A stretch of 64,000 nt of DNA from Halobacteriales archaeon QS_1_68_17 (lineage in GTDB: Archaea; Halobacteriota; Halobacteria; Halobacteriales; Haloarculaceae). The stretch covers positions 1 to 64,000 of the forward strand of contig PXRG01000015.1 of NCBI GenBank assembly GCA_003021105.1, in the 5' to 3' direction. Shown here one piece after another: positions 18,991-29,760 of this stretch. The notes under the pieces are model-generated. The model did not search any database, had not been told where the DNA came from, and saw nothing but the letters and a program-made list of their open reading frames with translations. A program made the position numbers and the translations under genes. The stretch's first letter is position 1; every line of letters begins with the position of its first letter.

Positions 18991-19605
18991 TCAGAGAACT
19001 GGTGTGACGGTCAGCCAGGCGAGCAGCCCGCCCGGAATGAGAGCCGGTGGCACCGTCTTCCACAGCGGCACGTCGAGCGAGGCAGCCCCCGTCGTCGCCC
19101 AGAGGATGGTCGTCCAGGCGACGAATCCGACCTTGGTGAACCGACCCACCCGAAACAGCACATCCGAATTCAGTGCCCGGACGAACGCCGCCGTCGTCTC
19201 GACGTTACCGTCGACGGCTCCGGTCAGTGCGAGGAACGTGGCAATCGCCGCGACGGTCGATCCCAGCAGGTACGGGAGAAACGACAGCCCGACCAGTTTG
19301 ACGGTCTGTCCGAACGATCCCCACCCACCCGCGGCGACCGCGACGAGTTGTATCAGGACGCTCGTCAGCGCCCAAACCACTCCCAGCAATACGACAGGTG
19401 CTGCCGCCGCGAGGGCCACGGCGACCGGCGTCACGGTGATCGACCGGACCGCGGACGCCAGGTAGAACAGCGACGCCAGCGACTCGATCGCTTCCGAGAG
19501 CGCAGCCCCGACGACGATCATGGCTGCCACTGGCAACGTCCCACCCCCGTCGATACGTTCGACGTACAGCCGAGGCGCGACGAGGAGCGATCGTAGTCCG
19601 GCCAT
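18991..19605 (-). CDS. Yip1-family-like membrane protein
   Basis: MAGLRSLLVAPRLYVERIDGGGTLPVAAMIVVGAALSEAIESLASL..; multiple TM spans. Confidence 0.65.
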   Translation of the reverse strand: MAGLRSLLVAPRLYVERIDGGGTLPVAAMIVVGAALSEAIESLASLFYLASAVRSITVTPVAVALAAAAPVVLLGVVWALTSVLIQLVAVAAGGWGSFGQTVKLVGLSFLPYLLGSTVAAIATFLALTGAVDGNVETTAAFVRALNSDVLFRVGRFTKVGFVAWTTILWATTGAASLDVPLWKTVPPALIPGGLLAWLTVTPVL

Positions 19606-19729
19606 TGAATCGACCGTACTTGCGGTGAAAAAATAAATGTCGCGTCTCCCGGCCACGATCCGCTCGACCCGGGAGGCGGTCCGGGGCGTTCCCCGCGGGG
19701 CTTTTGTCCCTGCGTCCGAACCGACGCGT

Positions 19730-20683
19730 GTGGACGAGTTCGGGTTCGAACTGGCGCTGTGTGCCCACCTCGAACGGACCCGGGAGTGGATTCTGGGCCG
19801 ACAGCTCGGGGCGGCCGTCCGCGGCCGGCGAGTGATCGACGTCGCGGCGGTCGAACCCGGACCGGCGTTCGATGCCCGGGCGGCGATCACCGACCGGACC
19901 ATCCCCGCCCCGGCCGTCGAGAGCGACGTCGGTCCCGGCCGCGCCCGGTACTGGAAGGACGCCTTCGACTGTCACCCCGACCGTGCCAGGGCGGTCGTCG
20001 ACAGGGCCGTCGAACTCGGCTTCTTCGAACGCGAGCGCCACAACGGCCGCGAGTACGTCCGACAGACGGTCCGCTACCCGGACTGGTTCGGCCGGATCGT
20101 CGGCGTCGAGAACAAGCCCGACCTCACCCGCCCGGGCGACCTGGAAACCCAGCTCCGGACGGACGTCTGCCTCGGGCTGTTCGACGAAGTGGTCCTGGCG
20201 ACCGAGTCCTACGTCACGGGCGCACACCGCAACCGCATCCCCGACGAGGTGGGCATCTGGCGGTTCCACCCCGGCGACGGCGAGCGCGAGGTGGTCCGCG
20301 AGCCGACGCCGCTGTCGCCGGACGAACCCGGGGTCGAACTCGTCGAACGCGGCGCTGCAAGAACGGACGTCCGGATCGTCGCGCCCGGCGAGAAGGCCCG
20401 CGCCCGGCGCCGCCTCGCGGAGCGCGCCTACGGGAAGGGCTGGCGCACCTACGAATTCCCGGCCTGTTCGCGCGTCGACCCCGGCGCGGACTGCCTGCCA
20501 CACTGCGAGTGGCACGGCCGGCTCGTCAGGCCGGCGACCGAGTGCGGGAGCGACTGCCCGGGCCACGACCCGGCGGAGCCGCCCGCCCGCGACGCCGAGG
20601 CGGTGCGGGCCGACCGGACCCCGTGGCGACCCGACCCGGACGGGCGCACCCGGCAGCAGTCCAGTCTCGACCACTTCGGGTAG
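19730..20683 (+). CDS. Conserved haloarchaeal protein (DUF5787-like)
   Basis: GTG start VDEFGFELALCAHLERTREWILGRQLG..VRYPDWFGRIVGVENKPDL..CHTE-like Cys cluster; C-terminus RQQSSLDHFG; ORF opens at 19637. Confidence 0.65.
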   Translation: MDEFGFELALCAHLERTREWILGRQLGAAVRGRRVIDVAAVEPGPAFDARAAITDRTIPAPAVESDVGPGRARYWKDAFDCHPDRARAVVDRAVELGFFERERHNGREYVRQTVRYPDWFGRIVGVENKPDLTRPGDLETQLRTDVCLGLFDEVVLATESYVTGAHRNRIPDEVGIWRFHPGDGEREVVREPTPLSPDEPGVELVERGAARTDVRIVAPGEKARARRRLAERAYGKGWRTYEFPACSRVDPGADCLPHCEWHGRLVRPATECGSDCPGHDPAEPPARDAEAVRADRTPWRPDPDGRTRQQSSLDHFG

Positions 20684-20748
20684 CCGACCGTCGGGCACGC
20701 CGGAGAGAACGGGAACACTGATTGCCCGTGACATCGCCGATTGTGACG

Positions 20749-22146
20749 ATGAGACGGCTCGCTCTCGCGGTCTGCGTGTTGCTGGCGGTCGCGCCCGCGC
20801 TCGGCGTCGCGGGCGGGCAGTCGAGCGCGTCGGGCAACCCCTGTGCGGGGACGATCACCGCTCCCGCCAACGGCACCACCGTCATCAGCGTCCAGGGGGC
20901 ACGATTCGGCGAGGAGAGCGGAAAGACGAGCGCGCGCGTGGTCGGGGTCGGGCCGCGCGGCCAGGTCAGGTGGGTCGACCACAGCGGCCAGGAGCTGGGA
21001 ATCGTCTGGTCGTACGACGTCGACCCGCTGGGGAACGGCAACGTCTTCGTCACCGCGACCCGGCCGGGAACGACCGTCTTCTACGAACTCGATCCGCGGA
21101 CCGGCCGGCGACTCTGGACCGAACAGGTGCCGTTTACCGACACCCACGACGCCGACAAGATCGACCGCCACCGCATCCTCGTGGCGAACATGCGCAACTA
21201 CAACGAGACGGCCGGCCGCAACGAGGATCGCATCCTCGTCTACAACCGGACGACCGACAGCGTCGTCTGGGAGTGGCGGTTCGCCGACCACTACGGCCGG
21301 GACGTGGGCGGCAACTACACCGAGGACTGGACCCACGTCAACGACGTCGACGCGCTCGGGGACGGCCGGTATCTCGTCTCGCCGCGGAACTTCGACCAGG
21401 TGATCGTCGTCGACCGCTCGACCGGCGAGATCGACCTCCGACTCGGCTCCCACGGGAACCACCGGGTAATGCAGAAACAGCACAATCCCCAGTATCTCGC
21501 CGGCGAGGACGGCCGACCGACGATCCTGGTCGCCGACTCGGAAAACGACCGGATCGTCGAGTACGCCCGGGAAAACGGGGGGTGGGAGCGGACCTGGCGG
21601 CTCGGCGATTCCGACGGCTTTAGCTGGCCGCGGGACGCCGACCGCCTGCCGAACGGGAACACCCTGATCGCGGACTCCCGGAACAACCGGGTCGTCGAGG
21701 TGACCCCGGCCGGCGAGGTGGTCTGGGAGTTCTACGCTCCGTGGCTTGTCTACGACGTTGCGCGGATCCCGCACGGCGACGAGTCCGGCGGCCCGACCAT
21801 CGCCGAGCAGGGAGCCGAGGGAGCATACGAACTCTCGGGAGCGGCCGACCCCGACGAGGCGACACTCGAATCCTGCGCTCGGGGGCTGACATCGTTCGAC
21901 GGCTGGCCCGGGGCCCGCGGGGGGTCGGGCGGCCAGTCGGCAATCGAGCGGACCGTGACGATTACGCTCACGCCCACGGCAGCCGGGTCCCCCTCGGGTT
22001 CGCGGTCCCCCACCGCGACACCCGCCGGCGGGAGCAGCGCCGGCGGTCCCGGGTTCGGCGTCGGGGCGGCCGTCCTCTCCGTCCTGGCGCTCCTGGCGCT
22101 TTTGACGCTCCTGGCGCTCCGGCCGTTCGGGCGCGCCCGTCGGTGA
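20749..22146 (+). CDS. Secreted arylsulfotransferase-like (ASST) protein with PGF-CTERM-like anchor
   Basis: Signal peptide MRRLALAVCVLLAVAPALGVAG; repeated beta-propeller motifs GNGNVFVTATRPGTTVFYELDP..; C-terminus GGPGFGVGAAVLSVLALLALLTLLALRPFGRARR. Confidence 0.8.
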   Translation: MRRLALAVCVLLAVAPALGVAGGQSSASGNPCAGTITAPANGTTVISVQGARFGEESGKTSARVVGVGPRGQVRWVDHSGQELGIVWSYDVDPLGNGNVFVTATRPGTTVFYELDPRTGRRLWTEQVPFTDTHDADKIDRHRILVANMRNYNETAGRNEDRILVYNRTTDSVVWEWRFADHYGRDVGGNYTEDWTHVNDVDALGDGRYLVSPRNFDQVIVVDRSTGEIDLRLGSHGNHRVMQKQHNPQYLAGEDGRPTILVADSENDRIVEYARENGGWERTWRLGDSDGFSWPRDADRLPNGNTLIADSRNNRVVEVTPAGEVVWEFYAPWLVYDVARIPHGDESGGPTIAEQGAEGAYELSGAADPDEATLESCARGLTSFDGWPGARGGSGGQSAIERTVTITLTPTAAGSPSGSRSPTATPAGGSSAGGPGFGVGAAVLSVLALLALLTLLALRPFGRARR

Positions 22147-22974
22147 TCAAAGCCGGAACCGCTCGCCGTCGACCGCCATCGCGCCGCCGAACACCTCCGC
22201 CGGTTCCGGGAAGTGCGAGACGTGGACGATCCTGAACGCCCCGGGGTCTACGTCGTCGGCCAGCGCCCGTGCGCCCTCGAAGGTCATGTGCTTGGTCCCG
22301 AACGTCCGGGGGACGCCGTCGTCGTCGTCGTGGTGTTTGCCGCCGAGCGGGTGGTGCTCGCAGAGGCGAGCGGGCACGATCCCGTCGGCGAGCAGCAGGT
22401 CCGCGTCCGCCAGCCGCTCCCGGGAGGGATCGGGCACGCCGTAGCTGGTGTCGCCCGTGATCGCCAGTTTCGCGCCCGTCTTCGGGTCTTTCACGACGAC
22501 GCCGTAACAGACCAGCGGCGGGTGGTCGACCGGGACGAGCGTCACGTCGAACCCGCAGGTGGCGAACGATTCGAGGGGGGTGACGGCCTCGACGGTCACC
22601 GCGTCGAGGTAGTCGTAGCGCCGGCGGACCGTCCCGGCGACGCTCTCGCCGGTCTCGGGGTCGGTCTCGTCGGCGGCGTACACCGGCAGGTCCCGGAGGA
22701 GCCGGTACGCGTTGCCTAGGCCGTCGAGGTGGTCGAAGTGAATGTGCGTGATCACCGCGGCGTCCGGGAGCGCGACGTCGCGTTCGAGAAACTGGTACCG
22801 GAAGTCCGGGCTAGCGTCGACCAGCAGCGCCTCGCCGGTCCGCTCGTTGGCGACGTGGACCGAAAAGCGCGTCCGCTCGACGCCGCGTTCGACGGCTGTT
22901 TCGCAGGTCGCACAGTCACAGCCCGGCGTGGGCGTGCCCGTCGTGTCGCCTGTGCCCAGCAGCGTGACCTCCAT
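22147..22974 (-). CDS. Metallo-beta-lactamase-fold hydrolase (PhnP/RNase Z-like)
   Basis: MEVTLLGTGDTTGTPTPGCDCATCETAVERG..VITHIHFDHLDGLGNAYRL. Confidence 0.85.
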   Translation of the reverse strand: MEVTLLGTGDTTGTPTPGCDCATCETAVERGVERTRFSVHVANERTGEALLVDASPDFRYQFLERDVALPDAAVITHIHFDHLDGLGNAYRLLRDLPVYAADETDPETGESVAGTVRRRYDYLDAVTVEAVTPLESFATCGFDVTLVPVDHPPLVCYGVVVKDPKTGAKLAITGDTSYGVPDPSRERLADADLLLADGIVPARLCEHHPLGGKHHDDDDGVPRTFGTKHMTFEGARALADDVDPGAFRIVHVSHFPEPAEVFGGAMAVDGERFRL

Positions 22975-23006
22975 CTATCGGGGGATGCGCCCCGGACGGG
23001 GTAAGC

Positions 23007-24338
23007 CTAGTGGTCGTGGGCGTGCCCGTCGCCCGCCCCGGAGATGTCGCCGCCGGCGATGAGCGCGTCGTGGTCGCCCTCGATCATGTCGAGGTCCTTG
23101 AGGTTGTCCCGCTCCTCGAAGTCGGCGACGGCCGCTTCGAGGTCCTGCTGGGTGAGCGTCATCCGCTCCTCGGTCAGGGCGTCGAGCACGGCCTCGCGCA
23201 ACACCAGCCGGAGGTCGCTCCCGGTCAGCCCCTCGGTGATGTCTGCCAGCTCCTCCGGCGAGAAGTCCACGATGTCCATGTCGCGGGTGACGACCCGCAG
23301 GATGTCCGCGCGCATCTGGCGGTCCGGCTTGGGGAAGTTGACGATCTCGTCGAAGCGCCGCCAGGCCGCGGCGTCGAGCTGGTCGGGGTGGTTGGTCGCG
23401 CCGATCAACAGCACGTCGTCCTGGATGAGCGACACCTCGTCGATGCTTTTCAGCAGCGTGTTCACCGCCCGCTTGATCGCGGCGTGTTCGTCGGAGGCGC
23501 GGGTCTTGGCCACGAAGTCGAACTCGTCCATAAAGAGGATACACGGCGAGAGTCGCTTTGCGACCTCGAAGGTCTTGTCGACGTTCTTGGCCGTCTCGCC
23601 GAGATACTGGCTGGTGATCATCGACAGCTTCACCTCGACGAACGGGAGGTCGAGTTCCCGGGCCAGCGCCCGCGCGACCGAGGTCTTGCCGGTCCCCGGC
23701 GGCCCCACGAACAGGAGCTTGCCGATCTCACGGAGGCCGATCCGGGCGAGGTAGTCGCGGTGCTCGATGGCCTTGACGATCTTCTGGATCTCGCCTTCCT
23801 GGTCGGCGGTCAACACCAGGTCGTCGAGGGTCATCGTCACCTCCTCGGGAGCCCGGATCTCCACGAGGTCGAGCATCTCCTCTTCCTCCTCGTCGTCGAA
23901 GTACTCGTCGAGCATGCTGTCGATCCAGACCCGGTCGGCCCGCATCGGCCGGTTGCGCTCCCGTGTCTCCTCGTAGTCGACGTCCTCGAACTCGGACTCG
24001 AAGCGGGCCGCCAGCACCGGGTTCTCGAGCAACCGCCCGGCGTCCGTCCGATCCAGGTACCACTGGACGGCCATCTCCTCGTCGGTAAAGGAGACCGTCC
24101 CGGAGAAGTCGTCCCGCTCGGTGAACATCAGCCCCGACACCGCGTCCCAGGGCCGCTCTACCCCGGTCGCCTCGGTCGCTCCCGTGCTCGTGGCCGACAG
24201 GGGGCGCTCGATGGCCCCGTCGCTGTAGAAGGCCCGCCGGTAGGCCGGCGGCAGGTCGTCCGGGTCCCTGTCCCGGTCGTCCGTGTAGGTCGCCGCTGTG
24301 AGTACGAATTCGACGACAGACAGTTCCGGATCACTCAT
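23007..24338 (-). CDS. AAA+ ATPase (CDC48/26S-like)
   Basis: LLFVGPPGTGKTSVARALARELDLPFVEVKLSMITSQYLGETAKNV..CILFMDEFDFVAKTR. Confidence 0.88.
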   Translation of the reverse strand: MSDPELSVVEFVLTAATYTDDRDRDPDDLPPAYRRAFYSDGAIERPLSATSTGATEATGVERPWDAVSGLMFTERDDFSGTVSFTDEEMAVQWYLDRTDAGRLLENPVLAARFESEFEDVDYEETRERNRPMRADRVWIDSMLDEYFDDEEEEEMLDLVEIRAPEEVTMTLDDLVLTADQEGEIQKIVKAIEHRDYLARIGLREIGKLLFVGPPGTGKTSVARALARELDLPFVEVKLSMITSQYLGETAKNVDKTFEVAKRLSPCILFMDEFDFVAKTRASDEHAAIKRAVNTLLKSIDEVSLIQDDVLLIGATNHPDQLDAAAWRRFDEIVNFPKPDRQMRADILRVVTRDMDIVDFSPEELADITEGLTGSDLRLVLREAVLDALTEERMTLTQQDLEAAVADFEERDNLKDLDMIEGDHDALIAGGDISGAGDGHAHDH

Positions 24339-24457
24339 TCCCCGTTGCGTAGGAAAGCCGGGAATATAAGCCCCGCGAACTGCCCGAAAGGAACAACGCC
24401 GCGCCCGAGTGTCCCGTGTTTGTGAGGGTTTAACCGGCTTCCCCCCGTCCGTGGGAT

Positions 24458-25603
24458 ATGGCAGACGCGACACCGGTACCGGTCATCGCTGCCGCGGTCC
24501 GGACGCCACAGGGCAAGGAGGACGGTGTCTTCGCCGACGTCAGAAGCGAGGACCTCTCGGTCCCGCTCGTGAACCACATCCTGTCGGAAACGCGACTGGA
24601 TTCGGGACGGGTCGACGATCTACTGTGGGGTTGTGCGCAGCAGCGCGGCGAGCAGGGCAACAACCTCGCCCGCGTGATCGCGCTCCTCTCGGACCTCGGC
24701 GAGGCGGTCCCGGCGACGACGATCAACAGGTGGTGTGCCTCCTCGGCGCAGGCGATCATCTCCGCGTCGGACGCGATCAGGGCCGACCAGCGCGAGTGCA
24801 TCGTCGCGGGCGGCGTCGAGAGCATGAGCCGCGTCCCGATGGGCGAGAACACCCACAACGTCCACCCGAAACTGGCGGACATCTACAACGTCGGCGACCT
24901 CCAGATGGGGATGACCGCCGAGAAGGTCGCGGCCGAGCACGACGTCTCGCGGACGGCCCAGGACGGGTACGCGCTCCGGAGCCACGAGCGGGCCGCCGCC
25001 GCGACCGACGACGGCCGGTTCGCCGAGGAAATCGTCCCCGTCGAGACGGAGGCGGGCCGCGTGACCGAGGACGAGGGCATCCGCCGGGACACCACCCTCG
25101 ACAAACTCGCCGGGTTGCCCACGGTGTTCAAAAGCGACGGCACGGTCACGCCGGGCAACGCCTCCCAGGTCTCGGACGGTGCGGCCGCCGTCCTGGTGAC
25201 GAGCCGCGCGTTCGCCGACGAACACGGCTTGGACGTCCTCGCCGAGGTCGGCGCGAACCACGTCGCGGGCGTCGACCCGACGGTCATGGGCATCGGCCCG
25301 GTCCCGGCGACCCGCGGTCTCTGCGAGCGGACCGGCCGCGACCCCGGCGACTACGACCTGGTGGAACTCAACGAGGCCTTCGCCAGCCAGACGCTGTACT
25401 GCAAGCGCGAACTCGGGTTCGACGACGACCGCTTCAACGTCAACGGCGGGGCCATCGCCATCGGTCACCCACTCGGGGCCTCCGGTGCGCGCCTCCCGGT
25501 GACGCTCGTCCACGAGATGAACCGCCGGGACGCGAACCTGGGGCTGGCGACCGAGTGCGTCGGCTTCGGACAGGGAGCCGCCATCGAGTTCCGCCTGCCG
25601 TAA
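24458..25603 (+). CDS. Thiolase family protein (acetyl-CoA C-acyltransferase)
   Basis: [70 protein letters not shown]. Confidence 0.93.
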   Translation: MADATPVPVIAAAVRTPQGKEDGVFADVRSEDLSVPLVNHILSETRLDSGRVDDLLWGCAQQRGEQGNNLARVIALLSDLGEAVPATTINRWCASSAQAIISASDAIRADQRECIVAGGVESMSRVPMGENTHNVHPKLADIYNVGDLQMGMTAEKVAAEHDVSRTAQDGYALRSHERAAAATDDGRFAEEIVPVETEAGRVTEDEGIRRDTTLDKLAGLPTVFKSDGTVTPGNASQVSDGAAAVLVTSRAFADEHGLDVLAEVGANHVAGVDPTVMGIGPVPATRGLCERTGRDPGDYDLVELNEAFASQTLYCKRELGFDDDRFNVNGGAIAIGHPLGASGARLPVTLVHEMNRRDANLGLATECVGFGQGAAIEFRLP

Positions 25604-25776
25604 CAGCCGGCCTCCCGTCGCACCGGATTCGAGGGCAGGTCCGGGTCCGGTCTTTTGCCCCGGGTTTTGCCGTCAGAAGCGTGGACCTCGGGGCGTGCAG
25701 TAGTATAGTCCTCACAATACCCGGACGGACGGCACATAGCAACTGATTAGCGCATCACGCGGTCACAACCGGAACG

Positions 25777-26448
25777 ATGACCACGCCGAGCGAACGGTTC
25801 GCGGCGGAGTTCCGAAGCCTGACGGACGTTTACCTCCGGCAGGTGCGTAACTGCACCCGCCGGCTCCCCGACGCGGTCAGGGCCTACGGGACCGACCGCG
25901 AACAGTTTCGACACGAGGTCGAACGCCTGTCGGCGGTCGAGTCCGAGTGCGACTCGACGCTCCGGCAGGTCCGGGCGCTGGTCGGCGAGTCGATGCCCCC
26001 GAACTTCACGGTCGCGTACCTCCACGCGGGGGACGTCGTCGACCTGTACGCCGAGGTCGACGCCGTCGCCAACCGGGCCGAGCAGTTCGGCCGGGAACTC
26101 GCGGCGATAGAACCGGCCGTGACGGATCCCGAACTGGCCTCGCTCGTAGAGATGGCCGAAATGACCGACGAGGCCACCGGCGTGCTGACGAACGCCGTCC
26201 TCGACCGCGCGGACGACCTCTCGACCGTCGGGGAGGTCCCGCCGATCGAGGACGCCGTCGAAGCGATCGACGCTCTCGAAAGCGAGTGCGACGCCGCGAA
26301 GTACGAGCTCATCGAGACCGGCTTCACCGACGGGACGACCGTCGAGGCACTGGCCGTCCGAGAACTCGCGCTGGTGCTCGACGGGGCCATGGACGCCGTC
26401 GAGGACGCGGCCGACCACCTCGTGTATATGGCCAGCCGCGACCCGTGA
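25777..26448 (+). CDS. DUF47/PhoU-like protein
   Basis: Helical protein MTTPSERFAAEFRSLTDVYLRQVRNCTRRL..DAAKYELIETGFTDGTTVEALAVRELALVLDGAMDAVEDAADH. Confidence 0.7.
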   Translation: MTTPSERFAAEFRSLTDVYLRQVRNCTRRLPDAVRAYGTDREQFRHEVERLSAVESECDSTLRQVRALVGESMPPNFTVAYLHAGDVVDLYAEVDAVANRAEQFGRELAAIEPAVTDPELASLVEMAEMTDEATGVLTNAVLDRADDLSTVGEVPPIEDAVEAIDALESECDAAKYELIETGFTDGTTVEALAVRELALVLDGAMDAVEDAADHLVYMASRDP

Positions 26449-26487
26449 AACCGGCGGCGTCGCGTCGGGTCCGGAGTCCGTGCCGTC

Positions 26488-28347
26488 CTACCCGCCCTGG
26501 CACTGTTTCATGCCCGCCCGGACGGCCTCGCGGTCCCCGAGGAGAGTGATCCTGTCGCCGCGTTCGAGCACGAAATCCGCGTTCGGCACCCGCACGTCGC
26601 CGTCGCGTGCGACCAGCGCGACCAGGCAATTGTCCGGCAGTTCCGGGCCGACCTCGCGGACGGAGCGACCGATCAGGCTGTCGGCGGTCACCTCGATCTC
26701 CTGGACGTCGCCGGACCGGCCGATGTCGGTCATCCAGCTGGCGAGCGCGGGCCGCTCGATCTGGTTGTCGATGGCCCAGGCGGTCGCCATCGCCGAGGAG
26801 ATGGTCCGAACGCCGAGGTCCTCGAAGGCCTCGACGTTGTCGGGGTTGTTCGCCCGCGCGATGACCTCCTCGACGCCGAACTTGGAGCTGGCCAGCTGCG
26901 AGACCAGCAGGTTGGCGTCGTCGTCGCCCGTGACCGCTGCGACGATCCGGGCGTTGTCCGCGCCGGCCGACCGGAGCACCTCCGTGTCGGTCCCGTCGCC
27001 CATGTGGACGGTGAAACCCTCGTTTCGCGCTCGTTCGACGTTCTCCCCGTCCTCTTCGACGAAAACGACGTTCTCTCCACGGTCTTGGAGACGTTCGGCG
27101 AGCGCACGGCCCACCTTGCCGCCTCCGACGATGATGACACGCATCGGTATCACGTCCAGGTATTCCGCGATGTAACGGGCCAGGCCGCCCTCGAAGACGA
27201 CCGTGGCCAGGATCACCAGAAAGACGGTGCCGACGAGCACCGTCGCCGCCTCGTTGAGCCCCTCGTTCGCCAGTTCGACGGCGAACAGCGTGGCGACCGA
27301 CGCGGGGATGATCCCGCGCGGACCGACGAAGCTCATGAACAGTTTCTCGCCCGTCGTGAACCGGTCCCCGACGGCCGAGACGAACACCAGCGCCGGGCGG
27401 ATCACCAGCGCCACGGCCGCGACGACCGCCAGCCCCGGCAGCCCGAGGCTGACGAGGTCCTCGAACCTGAGCAGGGCGGCCAGCGCGATGAAGACGAACG
27501 ACAACACCAGCAGCGTCACGTCGCCCTTGAAGTCAGTGATGTCCTCCTCGTAGGGGACCTCCGTGTTGCCCAGCAGGATGCCGGCGGTCGCGACAGCCGC
27601 GATTCCGGCCTCGGTGGCCAGGGTGTCCGCCGCGCCGAACGCGACCAACGCCCCCGCCAGGACCAAAAGCCGGGCGTTTTGCGGCGCGTTCCCCGGCGAG
27701 AGGTCGATGTACCGCAGCAGGTACCAGAGTACCCCGGCGACGACCGCCCCCACGAGGAGTCCGACCCCGAGCCGCCGGGCGAACTCCTCGACGAACCGGG
27801 CGAGGGTCGTCCCCTCGATCACGACCGCCTCGAAGACGACGACCGCGAGGATGGCCGCGGTCACGTCGTTGACGATCCCCTCGATTTCGAGGGCCGCCGC
27901 CACGCGGTCCCGGACCGGTACCACCTGAAGAATGGGCGCGATCACGGTCGGGCCGGTCGCCACCAGCAGGGCCCCGACGAGAAACGCCATCGGCCAGCCG
28001 GTCCCGAGTGCCAGGCGGACGGCGACGGCCGTCCCGACGAGGGCGATGGCCGCCCCGACGGTCACCAGCCGGAGCGTCGCCGCGGGGGCCTCGCGGAGCC
28101 GCGAGAGTTCGAGGTGGAAGGCCCCCTCGAAGACGATGATCGCCACCGAGAGGCCGACGATGGCCGGGAGCGCCCCGCCGAACGACTCGCGGGTCACGAA
28201 CCCGATTCCCTCCGGCCCGAGCGCGATGCCCGCGGCGATCAGGAAGATGATACTGGGGACGCGGAACCTGGCAGCCAGCATCTGCGCGCCGACGCCGAGA
28301 CCGATGATCACGGCCACCAGCGCGATCAGATTCGTTTCGGCGGCCAC
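26488..28347 (-). CDS. Cation:proton antiporter with TrkA-N/TrkA-C domains
   Basis: GTG start; TM region PSIIFLIAAGIALGPEGIGFV..; RVIIVGGGKVGRALAERLQDRGENVVFVEED; C-terminal RCK. Confidence 0.9.
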   Translation of the reverse strand: MAAETNLIALVAVIIGLGVGAQMLAARFRVPSIIFLIAAGIALGPEGIGFVTRESFGGALPAIVGLSVAIIVFEGAFHLELSRLREAPAATLRLVTVGAAIALVGTAVAVRLALGTGWPMAFLVGALLVATGPTVIAPILQVVPVRDRVAAALEIEGIVNDVTAAILAVVVFEAVVIEGTTLARFVEEFARRLGVGLLVGAVVAGVLWYLLRYIDLSPGNAPQNARLLVLAGALVAFGAADTLATEAGIAAVATAGILLGNTEVPYEEDITDFKGDVTLLVLSFVFIALAALLRFEDLVSLGLPGLAVVAAVALVIRPALVFVSAVGDRFTTGEKLFMSFVGPRGIIPASVATLFAVELANEGLNEAATVLVGTVFLVILATVVFEGGLARYIAEYLDVIPMRVIIVGGGKVGRALAERLQDRGENVVFVEEDGENVERARNEGFTVHMGDGTDTEVLRSAGADNARIVAAVTGDDDANLLVSQLASSKFGVEEVIARANNPDNVEAFEDLGVRTISSAMATAWAIDNQIERPALASWMTDIGRSGDVQEIEVTADSLIGRSVREVGPELPDNCLVALVARDGDVRVPNADFVLERGDRITLLGDREAVRAGMKQCQGG

Positions 28348-28740
28348 CGCTGACCCTCCATGAGCGGGGGAAACGTGCGGCCGGGTAAACCGTTTTTCGC
28401 ATCTGTCCTGCCAAATCCGTACTCCCGGCCGTTTCTCCGCGATCGTTCGACGGTCCGCACGTGGCGGCTCCCTCACGGACAGCCGACAGTCTCGGGGTAC
28501 GGACTGCCCCGGACGGGATCGACCCTGCCCGGGCTTTCAGTCCGGCGGTACCGCCGGGAGCCGGATCCGGACCGCGCACCGGGCGTGCCGTCGTCAGCGA
28601 TGTCGACTCTCGACGGACCGGACACGACCCCCTCCCGACCGGTCATCGTGTGCCGGAGGAACCACCGCCTCCCTGCTCCGGGTCGATCCGCCCTTCGGGA
28701 GTGAATCACCCGACTGCACGACCGCGACGACCCGCAATCC

Positions 28741-29649
28741 TCACTCGCGCTCGCGGAGATAGCCGAGCACGCCGCGGGCGTTCAGCGCCCCCTCGGCGCG
28801 GGACTTCCGTTCCGGCCAGACGTCCTCCATGCCGTAGTTCTCGGCGAAGTATTCGGCGACCGCCTCGTCGTCGCCCAGCCGTTCTTTCGCGTCGGCGACC
28901 TCCGCGACGAACTCCCGGAGGGTGTCCGCGTACCTGGCCGGCCGGTCGTCGGTCGGGGCCGCCCCGAAGTGGCCGTACAGCAACGTCGACGGGTCGAGTT
29001 CCCGGATGGTCTCTATGTCGTCGAGACTCGCCTCCAGGTCGAAGTTCGACGGCGGCGTCGTGGGCAACACCTCGTCGGTTTCGGGGACGTAGATGCCGGC
29101 GGCGTCGGCGGTGAATATCGCGTCGTTGGCCGGGTCGCGGTAGATCGCCTGGTGGGGGGCGTGTCCCGGGGCGTGGTGGACCGCGAGCGCGTGGTCGCCC
29201 AGGTCGACGACGTCGCCGTCCTCGACGGCCCGGAGCCGCTCTCCGGGGACCGGTTTCGGCTCCGCGTAGTACTGCCACTGGTCGCCGACCGCGCGTTTCG
29301 TCCCCTCGACGAGGCGGGTCGGGTCCACGAGGTGTGGCGCGCCGATCTCGTGGATCACGACCTCGGCGTTCGGACACGCTTCGGCGAGATAGCCCGCCCC
29401 GCCCGCGTGATCGAGGTGGACGTGCGTCGGTGCGATCACCGCCAGGTCGTCGCGGTCGATCCCGGCGGCCGCCATCGTCTCGAGGATCAGTTCGTACCGG
29501 GTGCCGATGCCCGTATCGACCACCGCGGGCCGGTCGGCGTCGAGGACGTACACTGATCCGTACCCCGGCGTGTCGTACAGCCCCACGTCCACGTAGTACA
29601 GGTCAGTGCACTCGCCGGTGCTGACCTCGAAATAGTCGCCGATAGCCAT
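28741..29649 (-). CDS. MBL-fold metallo-hydrolase
   Basis: VVDTGIGTRYELILE..APTHVHLDHAGGAGYLAEACPNAEV..HHAPGHAPHQAIYR. Confidence 0.9.
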   Translation of the reverse strand: MAIGDYFEVSTGECTDLYYVDVGLYDTPGYGSVYVLDADRPAVVDTGIGTRYELILETMAAAGIDRDDLAVIAPTHVHLDHAGGAGYLAEACPNAEVVIHEIGAPHLVDPTRLVEGTKRAVGDQWQYYAEPKPVPGERLRAVEDGDVVDLGDHALAVHHAPGHAPHQAIYRDPANDAIFTADAAGIYVPETDEVLPTTPPSNFDLEASLDDIETIRELDPSTLLYGHFGAAPTDDRPARYADTLREFVAEVADAKERLGDDEAVAEYFAENYGMEDVWPERKSRAEGALNARGVLGYLRERE

Positions 29650-29760
29650 GTGCGAACCCGTGGCGGCCACGGACAAAAGCGTTCGTCACCGAAGACGGCG
29701 GGGAGTCGCTCGGCTCCCGTCCCAAATATCAGATTTACAGTATAAAAGAATATCTTATAA

